A stretch of DNA of 64,000 nucleotides from Ulva prolifera (taxonomy: Eukaryota > Chlorophyta > Ulvophyceae > Ulvales > Ulvaceae), in assembly GCA_023078555.1 (NCBI GenBank), contig CM041199.1:186001-250000 (forward strand), in the 5' to 3' direction. The translations under genes were made by a program, and so were the position numbers. Positions 1 through 12,366 of the stretch are shown in pieces (the first letter of the stretch is position 1; the number at the start of each line of letters is the position of its first letter). Below the pieces are notes generated by a model that ran no database searches, had not been told where the DNA came from, and worked only from the letters and a program-made list of their open reading frames with translations.

Positions 1-415
1 GCGGACAGGTTTGAGGCCCTTGGGCCACCAAAACTCGAGCTTTTCTGTGATAGGCTGTCCGGTAAAGCTTTACCAGATGACTCAGATGCATGTTGGCCTT
101 GGCTTGTTCCCACAGGATCAGTGGCGACTGTGGGCGCTGCATTTGCCATTCCTGCAATGTGCATATTCGCTTGTATGTTGCGCACACGCTTCAAGCTAGG
201 TGGGCCTGTGCGAACCTATGCATTATCAGTGATCAGTCTGAATTTGTACATGTTCCACCCTCTTACTGGGTATGAACATCTGCGACACATGTCAGAAGCG
301 CATGCAGAAGAACACCTCCTTCCTCCATGCTGCAACGTGGGTCCATGGACTGGACGACATCTGTTCCACAGTCAAGCAGATCTTCGCTCTTTGTTTCTGC
401 ATGACGTCGATCTGT
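1..415. other. No gene recognised at left edge
   Basis: Several short overlapping open frames are present on the plus strand, but none has a convincing start, splice signal or recognisable protein motif. The region may be the 3' flank of the minus-strand ORF that ends at 416, or part of a gene cut by the window edge. Confidence 0.4.
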
Positions 416-1868
416 CTAGTCTCTGACTGTGGGGCTCACGCCATACGTTACCTTGTAAATCACAACATCCACTTTGTGCTTAGTCCATATGTATATACCT
501 TCAACTGCAAATGACGTTACGGACTGCCGTTCCCCCTTGTTCACCAACAAACCCTGATTAGAGTTGACTTGCATACAGTCAGTTCCAATTCCAGGAATCG
601 ATTTGGAACTGTTTTCTGTCCGGGCTCTGTCCTTGCGTGACACAGCAACTGCGGCCCGACCTTTTTGGTATCTGTTTGGTGAGGTGTTGCTGATGCTGAC
701 CAACGACTCTACGCCAAGGCCGCCACGGATTTGCCCTTTAGACTGTGCATACCACGATCCGCTAGTGACTGACTTATCAGTACTAGTTCTGGATGGTCTG
801 GGTGGTACTTGCTTCTGATGGCGCGCGGGGTTGTTGTTTTTTTTCCTGGTATGTAATGGCGTCATTGATGATGTTCCTCGTTTAAGTACCACCTCACGGC
901 ACAGGCTGTCTGTGCGCAAGTGACGTCCATCATGTTTGCGGGCTGCAGCAGTCATATGTCTGGAAGGTGCCTTGGCTGCAGTAGCAAAGTTGATGTCCCA
1001 GCCTGGCCGATGGCTGTCGGCAGTTGTGGCACTCCCCAGCTGCACCACTGACATAATGTGAGTGCCACACTTCGCTGACAGCTGGGGCCCCAAGGTGGGA
1101 AACTGTTTCTCCCACAGTGCCCTGGCACGAATGTCGTTCTCAGTGGCCATAGCCGTGCTTTTGTCCAGACGACCACTTGGCGAAGCCTTGGTTTGAAAGA
1201 ATTCACGGCCTGCACGCGCACGGCTCCTGCGGCTGTGTCTCCGTTCAGGTTTCTTGTGCTTCCTGGCTTTGCTCGTAGTCGGAGCTGCCAGTGTGCCCTC
1301 GCCAGGCCCATAGCTCGTCTTCTGTGGTATCTGTGCAGAGGATTTGTTTGGTCTCCGTTGCTTGAGTTGCGTCCGCTGATCAGAACAAATTGATTGTGCG
1401 ATCACACTCCTGTTTCGCTGTGGTTTGGATGATTTCTGATCAGGGTGTGCACCAGATTGTCCAGTTAAATCATGTCCCTGCAGCTCTGGATCACCAATAA
1501 AAGGACGGTCTCCAGGTGATCCAGCGGGGGAGAGATTGTGTTGTGTGTCCCAAGTTGCATTGTATTGTGGTGTCACGCTGTAGAGCTGCCGAGTCCTGAG
1601 GTGCATATCAAGGACAGAATCTGATGCTGGTGCGTCCCCATGCCTACTAGAGCGCAACCCTCCATGTTCTGCAACTTCTATGTCCTCTTGTGTGAACGAC
1701 AAATATTGAGTCGCCTGTGATGCACCGACTTGCATTCCACAAATGACATTGCCAGTGGTGTTGGAATCCTTTCCGAGTGTGGCAGAGGACTCAGTCACGG
1801 CCTGGAGTCCCCTTGGCTCATTCGAACTCTGTCCCCGTGCAATACAAAGTGTTTCCTGGGACTTACCT
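416..1868 (-). CDS. Hypothetical protein, long open exon (unplaced)
   Basis: A frame stays open for about 480 codons on the minus strand down to a stop at 416, which is long for this base composition. It has no good ATG; a possible acceptor (TTGCAG) lies at about 1869, so it is probably an internal or last exon. The product is polar and Lys/Arg-rich in its middle (a basic run KARKHKKPERRHSRRSR) followed by a more ordered patch (ENDIRARALWEKQFPTLG). I do not recognise a family. It lies on the same strand downstream of the CNOT9-like gene, so it could be a further C-terminal exon of that gene or a separate gene. A short open frame at 1970-2338 (minus) may be a linking exon. Confidence 0.4.
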
Positions 1869-2283
1869 GCAACAATCATGCAAGTATAAACAACCTGCGA
1901 CACGATGGTGTAGCACTTGGGCAACTGGCTTTAGAGGCAGCGGTTTCACACGAATAGGAGGAGACTGTGCTATGAAAGTGAAACAGTAGCAGCGGTGGAT
2001 GGAGCACCCAACAAGCTCAGGCTCTGACGAAGACCATCTCCCACAGGAGCCCGGTGCCACATGACTGGACAGAGCTGCAACCTACCGGAAATGAGCAGAC
2101 CGGCGTCCGATGCCACAAGGCTTGCATCATAGCATTGCGAGAGTTCTGGAAGCAGTGGCAAATCTGTGCGGTTGATGTCAACATTCTCATCATTCTCGTC
2201 CACATACTGCCTCAAAGGACGGACGATTTTGCGCATGCTGTTCAAGCTGCCAGCCTGTGATTGTGTGAGCCGCCCTGAAGCTT

Positions 2284-4761
2284 TCATGTCACTCGAATTG
2301 CTGGAATCATCGGTGCAAACAGAGCTCGTTGTGACCACAGGGCATCCTGCATAGCCATGGTGTTCTCTGATCTAGTCCACAACAGCACTGGTTTGCTCAT
2401 GCAAAGCTTTTGAACTGCACCAGCGCATTGCAGTGTATGCAGAGCTTCACATGCAGCTACAGCTCGTTGTAGATCATCTGTGTCCGCATCCAATGTGCGC
2501 TGAACTACACGGTCATTAAGGGCGTTCAGCAGATCATCATGCTGCACAACACAATCATCATGGCCATCGGATTCAGGCTGCTGTGTTCTGCGAGAGTTGT
2601 GAGACAGGACACTGTGAGAGAGGGGAGAGATGCATTCTGGAAGAGCGGTTTGCAGCTCTACGTGAGGAAGCACAAACTCCTCCTTGGAAGGCTCACGAGT
2701 CTGTCCAGGCTGTGGCAGCGGTGCTTCACTCGACAATGTTTCAGTACTACCGTGCTGGTGTGCGCGTCCCCTCAGATTTCCTGGCTTGGCCTGCAGCTGC
2801 AGAGGCATGAGCGTGGCGTTCGGCGCTGACCAGCCATCCTTCCTGTGAGGAGGTGCAATGTCCAATGTCAACAATTCACTTGATGTTTGACTACAATCCA
2901 CATTGTCCACAGTGATGCTGTACTGATGAGGACCAGTACGAGATGAGCTTTCTTCTCCTTGGACAGCAGGAGTGGATGAGTCGGACAAGGCCAATGCTCC
3001 TTGGCGCAGTTCTTCACTTCCTGGATTCAAAACCGACACACCAACATTTGGTGCTGGCGTGGCCACTTGCATTTGCGTAGACACGGAAAGTCTGTCCGAG
3101 AAGCCAGCCTGACCCAAATTGGGCCCGTCCTGTGGCTCCCAACGGAAAGATTGATGGGGCAGGCATGCTGCACTCGGAGAACATACTGGCTGCGACACCT
3201 GTTTGACATCAGTGCAATCAGACGAGCATGATACATCATCGAAATGAATCGGTGAGGTTGGTGTTGGCAAGGCTGATGGAGAGTACGGAAGCACATATGG
3301 CCTGCAAGTCTGTGCAAGAAGGCTATCAGCGTGCATCAGGGACGGCGATGATAATGCGTGGTCATCTGGCTGAAGGCTGCAACTGACTTGATTGAACGAT
3401 GAAAGCATTGAGGAGGGGCTTCTGGACACATTGTGAGGCTGTGTGGATCGAGGCGATGAGGCAAGCGATGATTCGATATGCATGATCTGTTTGTGTTCAT
3501 CGTCGGGATTAAGGATAAGCCTTGCCTGGATGTCGCCCAGAAGGGAAATGATTGTGGGGGCAGATAAGATCTCTGCTGGTATGTGCTTGTATGGATCCAT
3601 CAGCATTGGGACCAGCGTGTGAGCATTGCTGAGCTCTTCATGCGCCACACCGCGATGCAACAGCAGCTTTGTGCATCTGCACGCAACACAATTGTTTCTT
3701 CATTCAGAGCACGAGTTTAACCAGTGTGTCGGAGTCACCTCACAAGGCGGAGCTTGTTCACCTCACAAGGCGGAGCTTGTTCGCATGTAAAGATCCTGGT
3801 TTACTGAGCATGTCATCAGAACAGAGCTATGAAGCCTGGGGGAAATGTGAAGCAGCGAGAAGCTTACCCCAGCAAGGACAGAAAGCATCGAGCAGCAGCT
3901 GACACTTCTGTCTCAGACGAGTCACCTTGAATGCTTGAAATGTATACTATGGACCTTGCAACAGCTCTACATGCTAGCTTCAAGTCAGAATCTGTCAGAA
4001 TATCCTGCAGTTTCTTGTTTTGTGAGTTCAGAACGAGGTAAAGTATGCAAGCTGCCAAGTGCTTGATGTCCGCATGGCCATGGTCCATCTGGATGATAAT
4101 GGCTGGAAGAAAGCCTCCATTGCAGATGGAGACATCAGCTAGGTGTGAATCCTGTAGACAAGAGTGAATTCATGGTAGTGATGTTAGACCCAGGCTAACT
4201 GCTTAGGCACATTCCGTAATTACCTCTGTATCTTTGTCCATAGACATGATAATATATGCGACCATCGACAAGGCTGCAATTTTGATACTGACAGTCCTGG
4301 GCCCATGCAGAGCCTCGAGTTCAAGCAGGGGCAAGATCGCGTCCACAACACCCGATGACGCAAAGTGTCGCCTCGTCCTTTCGTTGATCAAAAGATGCAA
4401 CATTGTGTCGAGTGTCAGTACAGTTCTGTCCATGGCAGAGTCATTCGCGGCGCCCCCTTCGATACATGGTGATACGACCAGGAGCTCCTGCGTGGACACA
4501 GTTCTGCTATAAGATGTAGCACAACCATTCCTGACATATGCCCAAGATATCATGCGTACATGTTCGCCTATGTGGTGAGCCAGAACCTGAAATCAACACC
4601 TTTACCAGCGACGCTACAGCGCCAAAAGCCTCCCAAAGGATAAGTGCCACGTCTGAAGATGCAGGTTCCATAACTGAAATTTCTTGCAAAGCTTGCTTGC
4701 GTGAGCACGGCTCCAGCAGTAGCTGGACCCATCTCGCTGGCAGAGGTGTACCGTCGGCCAT
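2284..4761 (-). CDS. CNOT9/Rcd1-like CCR4-NOT subunit with long C-terminal tail
   Basis: Exons join(4600..4761, 4224..4487, 3868..4151, 2284..3676), complement; phases agree at every junction and give 700 residues. The first ~240 residues follow the Rcd1 armadillo core in order: WVQLLLEP, a DVALILWEAFGAVASL helix matching the DLAPMLWxSFGxIAAL signature, TRRHFASS, and a last helix ending AAARCFLSLL. CNOT9 proteins bind the NOT1 scaffold and GW182-type or other RNA-binding partners in deadenylation, normally in the cytoplasm. Identity to animal and plant Rcd1 looks low, so function is inferred from pattern and length. Residues from about 260 onward are Ser/Gln/Pro-rich and probably disordered; typical Rcd1 proteins are about 300 residues. 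The stop at 2284 could be replaced by a missed splice into downstream frames. Confidence 0.65.
3736..3781. repeat. 23-bp perfect tandem duplication in intron
   Basis: Two identical adjacent copies of a 23-bp unit starting CACCTCACAAGGCGG lie in intron 3 of the CNOT9-like gene (3677-3867). It looks like a recent slippage or template-switch duplication. Confidence 0.9.
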
Positions 4762-5306
4762 TGCAGCAGCAGTGGCCCGTCACAGAGACCACATCGAAGC
4801 TTAACGTGCGAGTGTTGTTTTAGTTCGAATAACTGAGCCTGGAGGAGAGAATTGGTTGCTACCTGCCTTGTACATCCGTGTACGTGTTTTGCACCTTAAA
4901 CGTCGCTGAACTACAGCGCGTGTGCGGAGGATCCAATGATGGTACTGACTGATATTATTGGCGTATAACAATGTCCGGATGCATATACGTACTCGGGACG
5001 TCGCCGGCGACGAGTAAGTTTAGTCGATTGCTCGCTTGCATGCCCGTCCACGGCGTGCATGGGAACCAACGGCACCAGAAGCAGGACCATGCTTTGCACC
5101 TCTTCTGTCCACAGATACACGCAAAGGCTGAAATAGCTATTTTGCAATCTATAATAATTTTCATGCGAGATATTGCATCACACAACAGCGTGTGGATTGA
5201 ACTGGGGCACAGTGCTAGGTTGTCCAGCTGCGGGTCTGGCATACTGTAGCAGCGTCCTGCTATCTGCAGCTAGAGATGAAAATTTAAACGATCTTAGGGT
5301 AAGGAC
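4762..5306. promoter_or_regulatory. Divergent intergenic region
   Basis: About 545 bp separate the start codons of the minus-strand CNOT9-like gene and the plus-strand secreted-protein gene, so both promoters must lie here or in 5' UTR introns. I see no clear TATA box or known element; short open frames on both strands look like chance. Confidence 0.4.
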
Positions 5307-8235
5307 ATGCGTGAGGGACGCACTTTGTTGCACCGGGCGCTGCTTATCGTAGCCACTGTGTTCAGCGCCGGATTTGCCAAAGGCGAAGGTGCGATATCCA
5401 TCGATCTAGGAGCACATCAAAACTAGCATCGAGGTTTCAGGAGCTTCGCTGGATGGCATGCGATTCAAGCGTCAGCGAAAGTAGCCCTCTGAGCGCATGG
5501 TGCATGCCATACAGTCGCGCCAATCACGCGCGGTCTCCGTCTTACGTTCCAGCAAGCTTGTAAGGATCTATCACTTAGATAGGGCAAGAGATAGTGCTCG
5601 TGGCGGTTCTATAGATCTGACCATCTGTAGCGCAATCCCGGAGCTGCACCATGCCGGCGGTGTCTGAGTGTGCATGCGTTGTCACGTCGGAATTTGCGAG
5701 AAATCCAGCAAGATTCATATTCATCGCTTCGCAGGTATTTGATGCGGTAATTATTGCCTTGAGTTTCATTCCACGTGCATGTAACTTCATGCCGTCCTAG
5801 GTAGCGTTGTACAGGCCACAGCATGTACTGTGGCGATTTCTCGCTGTTTTCATTCAAACATTCCTCGTCCAGCATATCCAACCAGGACACTACCTTGAGA
5901 GAGATTGCTTTGTTCAGGTCTGTGCAATTGGCGTGAAGATGGGCCATCCGCGCTCTGCATCGCGACAACAGACGATCCAGATGGCGTGGCGTTTACGCAG
6001 TGGCATGTGGACCTGTCGCTCTGCATTCGATATTCTGACCCGGAAACAACGATAGGATGTACATCAGGTGTGATTACTGCTGAATGTGTGCTGCGATGCT
6101 TTGGCGAGCAGAACGTTTATGTGGCCAACCGCTCGATCAACACCGACCAACTGCCGCACGCTGTGTGCAAGACATCTCGCAACAGTTTGCGTTGGTGCAG
6201 CAATGTTTTACATGCTGTGCCTCGTTTGTGACCGCTTATGTACACTTCCTGTCCATCCTCAGCTGCCCCGCGCAGGCCTGCGTTGGTGCGTAGCTTACCT
6301 AGTTCCGCCATCCTAGTTGCTGGCATACAAACAAAAATATCAAGGGTGTTGCCCTCACCTGACCTTGCGATGAAGAGCGTCTGCAGTCCTTGTCGCGTGG
6401 CTGTATTTGCATGAGGTATCATGTGATGTGGCCCTAACAAGCCTGTGCACGCACGAACCTGTTGAGCGGGATGCTGTGAACGCAAGCAAATGAACACGTC
6501 ATCACTGCCAGTAGCGTTTACCTGCCGCTACGCAATTGGGAGCAACGCAGAGCGGTGCTGAACGTGGGACCGCTCCCATCAAGGCCAGTCCGCACGGCCT
6601 GAATCTACAAGTAACGAAACTCACGCACGACCCGAAAATACAAGCAACGAAACGCATCTGATTCGCTCAAGGCGGGGCATGTCTATGACGCGACGGCTTC
6701 AGGAGTGGCCAGGCTTTGCCAGACCAGGCCACATTGTGCCCTGGCATGCCGTTGTGAACGGTCTTGGTTCATGCTGCTCCAGCCTGGTAACACAAAGTGA
6801 TCCATGTGATCTCTGCAGCTGGACCACAACACACCGTGGAGTGCGGTCATGCTTCCATGTGTACGATGGGTCACGCACTCACCTGCCCGCATGGTGAACA
6901 TCGCCTGTTGTCCTTGGTCTGGCGATGCATGCTGTCGGTGCCACAATATCGCGCTATGACCGCACACCACCCAGGGATACTGCCATGCGGTGCTACCCGC
7001 CTCGCCGTCTTTGTCCTTGTATCACAGGGATGCTGGCGTGCAGACCTGCCGGCGTGCGAGACGCGCGTCCTCTCCGACCAGACCGGCCGCCGCGCGCCAC
7101 AGAGGGTCTGCTTCCCAGCTGGCGCCACCATCTCCACCATGCAGCAGCAGGGCGTGCTCCTTGCGCTGGGGGAGTGCTCCGGTGTCGATAGCCCCCAGTG
7201 TAACCAGGTGCTCTCCCGCGAGCCGCGGCACCTGCCGCCGCACCATTGCACGCCTGCTTTTGTGCCAACGCTCATCACGGCGGAGTCTTAGACGTGTCGG
7301 TGAGGTTGCACACACATCGCTCCTGGACACCGCGGACAGCGTGCATCTCATACAGCCCACGGCTGTGAGCGTCTGTGCTGCCGTGTGTGAGTGCTGCAGC
7401 GCTGCCTGCCTCCCTGCCTTGATCCTGGTGACCCGCCATCCAGCTCAGCTGCTGTTGTAGTGCGGGCACTGGTGACATGCCACCTGTGTCCACACTCTAC
7501 GTGCATCAAGGAACGCGCTGCATGCATTGTGATGGGCCGCGTTGCAATGCATGGCTACATGCGCAGCGGTGCCGGCGCACAGATCAAGCACACGCATGAT
7601 TGTCGCATTCGTGGGCCACATGCACTCGCTCGCCCACGCCTCTCGCGGCCCATGCCCGGCGCTGCTCATGCAAGCATGCATGCCCTTTGGTAAAATCCGT
7701 CGCTGCAGTTGGGGGGCTGCGTTGCGTGCAGGTGCGCGAGGAGGCGTATCCGCTGTTCGGCTGCGACGACTGCGCCGATGTCGCGAACGGCGTGGTGGAC
7801 CTCGTGCCGGTGTGCGCGGCCGCGGCGGGCAGCGCTGCCGAGTGCATCGCCGCCGACGGCACCATCGAGGCGCCCGCACCCGCCCCGGCGCCCGCCCCCT
7901 TCCCCGCCCCCTTCCCCGCACCGGCGCCCGCCCCCACCCCCGCCCCTGTGCCCGCCCCCGCCCCGGTGCCAACGCCTGCGCCCGCGCCGGCGGCGCAGCC
8001 TGCCATCGCTCCCCCAGCTGGCGCGCCGGCGCCTGCACCGAGCCCGGCCGGCAACGGCCCTGCTCCGTCACCGCAGGTCACCCGTGGCTTCACGCCCCCG
8101 CCGCCGTCCGCAGAGGGGGAGGCCGGTGACGACGTCGCTCTGGAGGGTGGGGGTGCTGGGGGGATCCATGGGGGCCGCCCTGGGCCGATGGGCCTGTTGC
8201 TCTGTGCCGTGCTGGTGATGACTGCGTGGCTGTAG
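5307..8235 (+). CDS. Secreted Cys-rich protein with Ala-Pro stretch and GPI-type tail
   Basis: Exons join(5307..5388, 5918..6067, 6819..6893, 7044..7207, 7732..8235), phases consistent, 324 residues. The N-terminus is a signal peptide (basic MREGRTLLHR then LLIVATVFSAGFA). The body has many cysteines (CNW, CIA, CGHASMC, CDDC) implying disulphides outside the cell. From about residue 204 an Ala-Pro repeat of some 70 residues (APAPAPAPFPAP type) resembles arabinogalactan/hydroxyproline-rich glycomodules. The C-terminus ends in a hydrophobic segment (GLLLCAVLVMTAWL) after a Gly-rich linker, as in GPI-anchor signals. I infer a cell-surface or wall glycoprotein; no enzymatic domain is visible. The start of exon 4 and the completeness of the 6068-6818 intron are the least certain points. 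Confidence 0.6.
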
Positions 8236-9549
8236 TGTCACACAGACACAGTCAGAGAGACCGGTTGCACCACAGGCGAGACAAGCAGCACCTCAGGAAC
8301 ATGTCGCACACCAATAAGTACGCGGGCACTGCCCCGGATGGAGCACAAGCTGAAGCCACCCCGGCCACTCCGCTGCAGCATGGAGCGACTCCAGCGCGCA
8401 GATGTGCAGTGCTTGGCCCGGCAGGGTGCTCCCTCGGTGCCAGTGCAGCTCATGCTCATGCTGGGGGGGTGGTTCAGAAATACATGGGGTGGTGGCGGGA
8501 ATTCAGTGTGTGGTGGAGTGAGCATGCGCACAGTGACTGCGAGCAAAGTCAGGCCCCCCGGCGGCTGCACACGACGTCATCGTGCGCTAGCGGCCGCTGT
8601 GGGCGCTGAGGGGGCTGGCGGGGCGGAGCTGTAGTCGCGCTGTCCAGGTAGCGGTGTGAGCGGCGCGGCCGTGGTTGGGCCGGTGTCACCTTGCTGGTGT
8701 GCCTTGTGCGTCCTGCTGCTGAGGTCCAGCCGTGGGTGCTGCGTTTGCCATGTCCGCGTCGGAAACCTTCGTCGGTGTTGGGAATTGTATGGGTCTTGGG
8801 CGAAGAATTCATGTCAGTATGGTGATTTGTGTTGAGTAACAGTATGTGATGACGTATTGCATTGGATTGAAACGCGATTGCATGGTAGCGATGCTGCTCC
8901 ACGGTGTTGTTGCATTCTGCCCTATTGAAGTCTGGGGGATACGTTCTGAAGTTGTAAATTTGTACAAAGTGAATTACTTTCACATTCACAGCACTTGACT
9001 ATCCCTCGGTGGCTCAGTCCGAGAGAGCGCAGTCCACCTGCCACGCCACGTGGATGCTGCTTTGGAGCGTGGACTGGCCCGTGGTCCTTGGGTTACAAGG
9101 ACAAAGCAAGCAAGGCAGGTAGCACCGCGTGGTCCTTGTGTGACTGCCCACGGTCCTTGCAAAACAGCGGCGGCCTTGAGCCACCCGCAGATCTGATGAT
9201 GACCACCTGCCCCCAGGGCACGACCTGCATGCTGCACCTGCAGCGCATGGACTTGAAACAATCTGCTACTTGTTGAGGCGGTCTACTCTCGCCACGATAG
9301 GACCTCGTTGGCCTGCGCGGTTGCGCGTGTGCACGGGCTGAGGTGCACGAGTTGACTAAACGCGAGTGAGAGCATGGCGAATCCGTCCAGAACATTCGTG
9401 ATGAGCTGCTCACGTGACAGGTGCAGGCCTCGCATTGACACTGCGTTGTCGCACACACGAAGGGGACATGTTCATAGGACAAATGTGAAGCGGCGCACAA
9501 TCTCGACCTCACTTGGTCCTTGGCTGCTCTACCCGCCTTCAACGACGCC
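8236..9549. other. Intergenic region between secreted-protein gene and MDH
   Basis: No convincing coding exon on either strand. It contains one copy of a short dispersed motif (TTACAAGGACAAAGCAAGC) at about 9092-9110, which recurs inverted in GST copy A intron 3. The last few hundred bases should hold the NADP-MDH promoter. Confidence 0.5.
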
Positions 9550-11715
9550 ATGACAACCCTCCGCTCGTTCGCTACCCGCAAGGCGCCTGCCCCGTGCGTG
9601 CCAAAGCCTGCTCAACGATGCGGCAAAGCAGCTCAACAACAGCGCTTGCAGAGGCTTGTGGTTAGGGCCGAGCCAGACATTGTCAGCCTCGACTATGACC
9701 GCACACCCGAGCAGCAGGCGTTGACCAAGGACTGGAAGCCTGTGATCAAGGTCGCTGTTTCGGGAGCGGCAGGTCAAATCTGCAATCACCTGCTCTTCAT
9801 GCTCGCGTCTGGCGAAGTGTATGGCCGAGATCAGCCAATTGAGTTGCGACTCCTTGGGTCAGAGAGATCCAAGGGAGCGCTCGAGGGCGTGGCAATGGAG
9901 CTCGAAGACTCGCTATACCCTCTCCTTTCCAGCGTTAGGATTGGAATTGAGCCCGAGAAGGTGTTCGAGGACGCCGACTGGGCCCTGCTCGTCGGAGCCA
10001 AGCCTCGGGGACCTGGCATGGAGCGGTCGGACCTGCTTGATCTTAACGGGCAAGTGTTTGAAGCTCAAGGGAAGGCTCTTGATCAGGTGACGCTTCGTTC
10101 GCCATGTCCGCGGTTTCTCGATTCGAACCTCATCAAACGATGTGATGAAGTCGGTGTAGGTGCTTTCAGTGGCCTTCGGCGGTGGCGTGCCAAGCTGCTT
10201 TACACGCGCTCAACACCCCGCTTGCATGTGCATTTTTTAACATCTGCCTTCACCTTGTTCGATGGATCCCTGGCGATATTAAGCTTTCAGGCATAATGGC
10301 TGCCGTGCCCCGCACAGCGGTTGCGCGTCGTGCGAGTCAGATTTCGGGATGTCGTATTTGGTGACGTTGCCTGGGCACACGCAGCTCATGCTCCTTGCAG
10401 ATCCACTCTCCAAATCTGTGGAACAGGAGCAATGTACCGTCTTACCGGCCATCTGCTGGGTGGCTTCGGTCTGACACGCGCCTGCGGTCTCGGTCTCACT
10501 ATTCTCAACATGCATTGCACGAGCTCAACATAAAGAACGCGTTATATGACAGCCACAATGTGCATCTGTACTTGTCCGCGCGGCTTGACGTATCTGGCCG
10601 CGCCCTTATTTGCTATATGCAAATTACCGTCGCGGTGGTGCAACCGTTTCGCATGGGACCTCCACGAAGGATATGTTTGGTAATCCAGGATGAACAAGAG
10701 TTCTCTTCCGTCCCTGGACCTACATTGGTCTGTCAATGTCTGCAGGTTGCCTGCCGCTGAAAGCTGAAATGACATGTCAGTGCAGGTGGCCAAGAAGTCC
10801 GTGAAGGTGGTGGTCGTTGGCAACCCATGCAACACCAACGCCCTCATCTGCGCAGCCAATGCCCCATCCATCCCCAAGGAGAACTTCCATGCGCTCACCC
10901 GCCTGGATGAGAACCGCGCCAAGTTCCAGCTTGCCAACAAGGCTGGTGTCTTCTTCACTGCGGTGCAGAACGTCGCCGTCTGGGGCAACCACTCCACCAC
11001 ACAGGTGCGGCCCCGACTCCACAATCTCACTACCTTACTGCATCTGTGATACACTTGCGTCTCTGTGGCTCAGAGGAAAGAGGGTCTGGCCACAGAGGGT
11101 CCTGCTGTGATGCTGCAAGTCTGCGCTCACGTTACCATGTGCAGCCGTTCACACTGCAATGGCACATGCCAAATTACCTCACACAAGAACCTCCCATTGG
11201 CTGTTGCTGCAGCTGTGTCCGGGTGTAATCGCGCATGCCGTGTGCCTTGGCATCGCTACCATGAGCCCCACCCCTCTCGTTGGTGCCGCCTTGCGGCATC
11301 GGCGCCCCTGCCCCGCGATACAATGCTGACACGCTCTCAATCCTCCCGGCGGCCGCGCATCCCAGGCCCCTGACCCCAAGCTGCGCACTCCAGGTGCCCG
11401 ACTGGGTGAACGCGACCATCGATGGCAAGCCCGCGCCCGAGGTCATCAAGGACGAGGACTGGTTCCGCAACGAGTTCACGCCCGTCGTCGCGACACGCGG
11501 CGGCGCGCTCATCAAGAAGTGGGGCCGCTCCTCGGCCGCGTCGACGGCGGTGTCGATCGCCGACGCCATCCGCGCGCTCGTGACGCCGACCGCCGCGAAC
11601 GACTGCTTCTCCTCCGGCGTCATCTCGGACGGCAACCCCTACGGCGTGCCCGACGGCATCAACTGCTCCTTCCCCCTTCGCTCCACCGGCGATGGCAGCT
11701 GGGAGTTTGTGCGCA

Positions 11716-11746
<31 letters not shown>

Positions 11747-12366
11747 TGAGTGACACGGTTTACGAAACTTATATGAGCGTCTAATAATACTCAAGGTGTC
11801 TTATTTGTATGTCGAGAGTGAGGTGAGCCGCGCTGTTGAGGGCAGATCTGGGAGGGTTTCTGTCAGCCTGATAGCAGCTTGCAAGTTGTATGAGGGATGT
11901 CCGCTGCGTTTGCATGTTGTTGATGGTGTTTGTCGATTGTTCATGGGAAGCGCAGCTCAGGGCAATGAAAACAACCTCAAGAAACACTGCGTCAGCTTCG
12001 GCGATGACGACACATTACACCCATAGAATTTGAGCCCTGCGCTGCCTCGCGTGAACCGAGTGTGAACATGACATGTACCATTGTGCAGCTAGGCGGGGGG
12101 GTCCATCAAGACCACAACACATACCACACTTGTCAGCCCCCCGCCTCTGCCAGCCATGTAAGCACTTGAATTTCCCTGACATGCCCTGAACTTATTGTGC
12201 TGTGCAGGTGACTGACTTCAAGGTCAACGACTGGCTCCGCGAGAAGATCGACGCGACCGCTGAAGAGCTCTCGAAGGAGAAGGACTGTGTCGGCCACCTC
12301 ATTCCCGGGTCCTCCTTCGCCGCCTGCGCGATCAAGGAGGACACCATGCTCCCCGGCGAGAACTAA
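9550..12366 (+). CDS. Chloroplast NADP-dependent malate dehydrogenase
   Basis: Exons join(9550..10086, 10786..11004, 11394..11708, 12208..12366), phases consistent, 409 residues. It reduces oxaloacetate to malate with NADPH in the chloroplast stroma, feeding the malate valve that exports reducing power. Residues 1-~40 are Arg/Ala/Gln-rich like a transit peptide. The dinucleotide-binding motif is GAAGQI (72-77), the Arg region is [15 protein letters not shown], and the active-site histidine is His248 in WGNHSTTQ. The C-terminal extension carries Cys384 and Cys397, matching the pair that blocks the active site until thioredoxin reduces it. No cysteine lies between the predicted transit-peptide cleavage site and GAAGQIC, so the N-terminal disulphide of land-plant enzymes is absent, as known for Chlamydomonas. 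The third donor is TTT|GTGCGC directly before a C-run. Confidence 0.96.
11716..11743 (+). repeat. C homopolymer (28) at start of MDH intron 3
   Basis: Twenty-eight consecutive C follow the donor GTGCGCA by only a few bases in intron 3 of the NADP-MDH gene. Confidence 0.95.

Noticed and set aside
7445-8093. Gly/Ala- and Arg-rich ORFs opposite the Ala-Pro exon
   Set aside because: Shadow frames of the GC-rich AP repeat; the plus frame has signal peptide, splice phases and a sensible C-terminus.
10100-10130. B-box-like GGTTCGAATCG (minus) in MDH intron 1
   Set aside because: No A box at the right distance and no stem complementarity; chance match.
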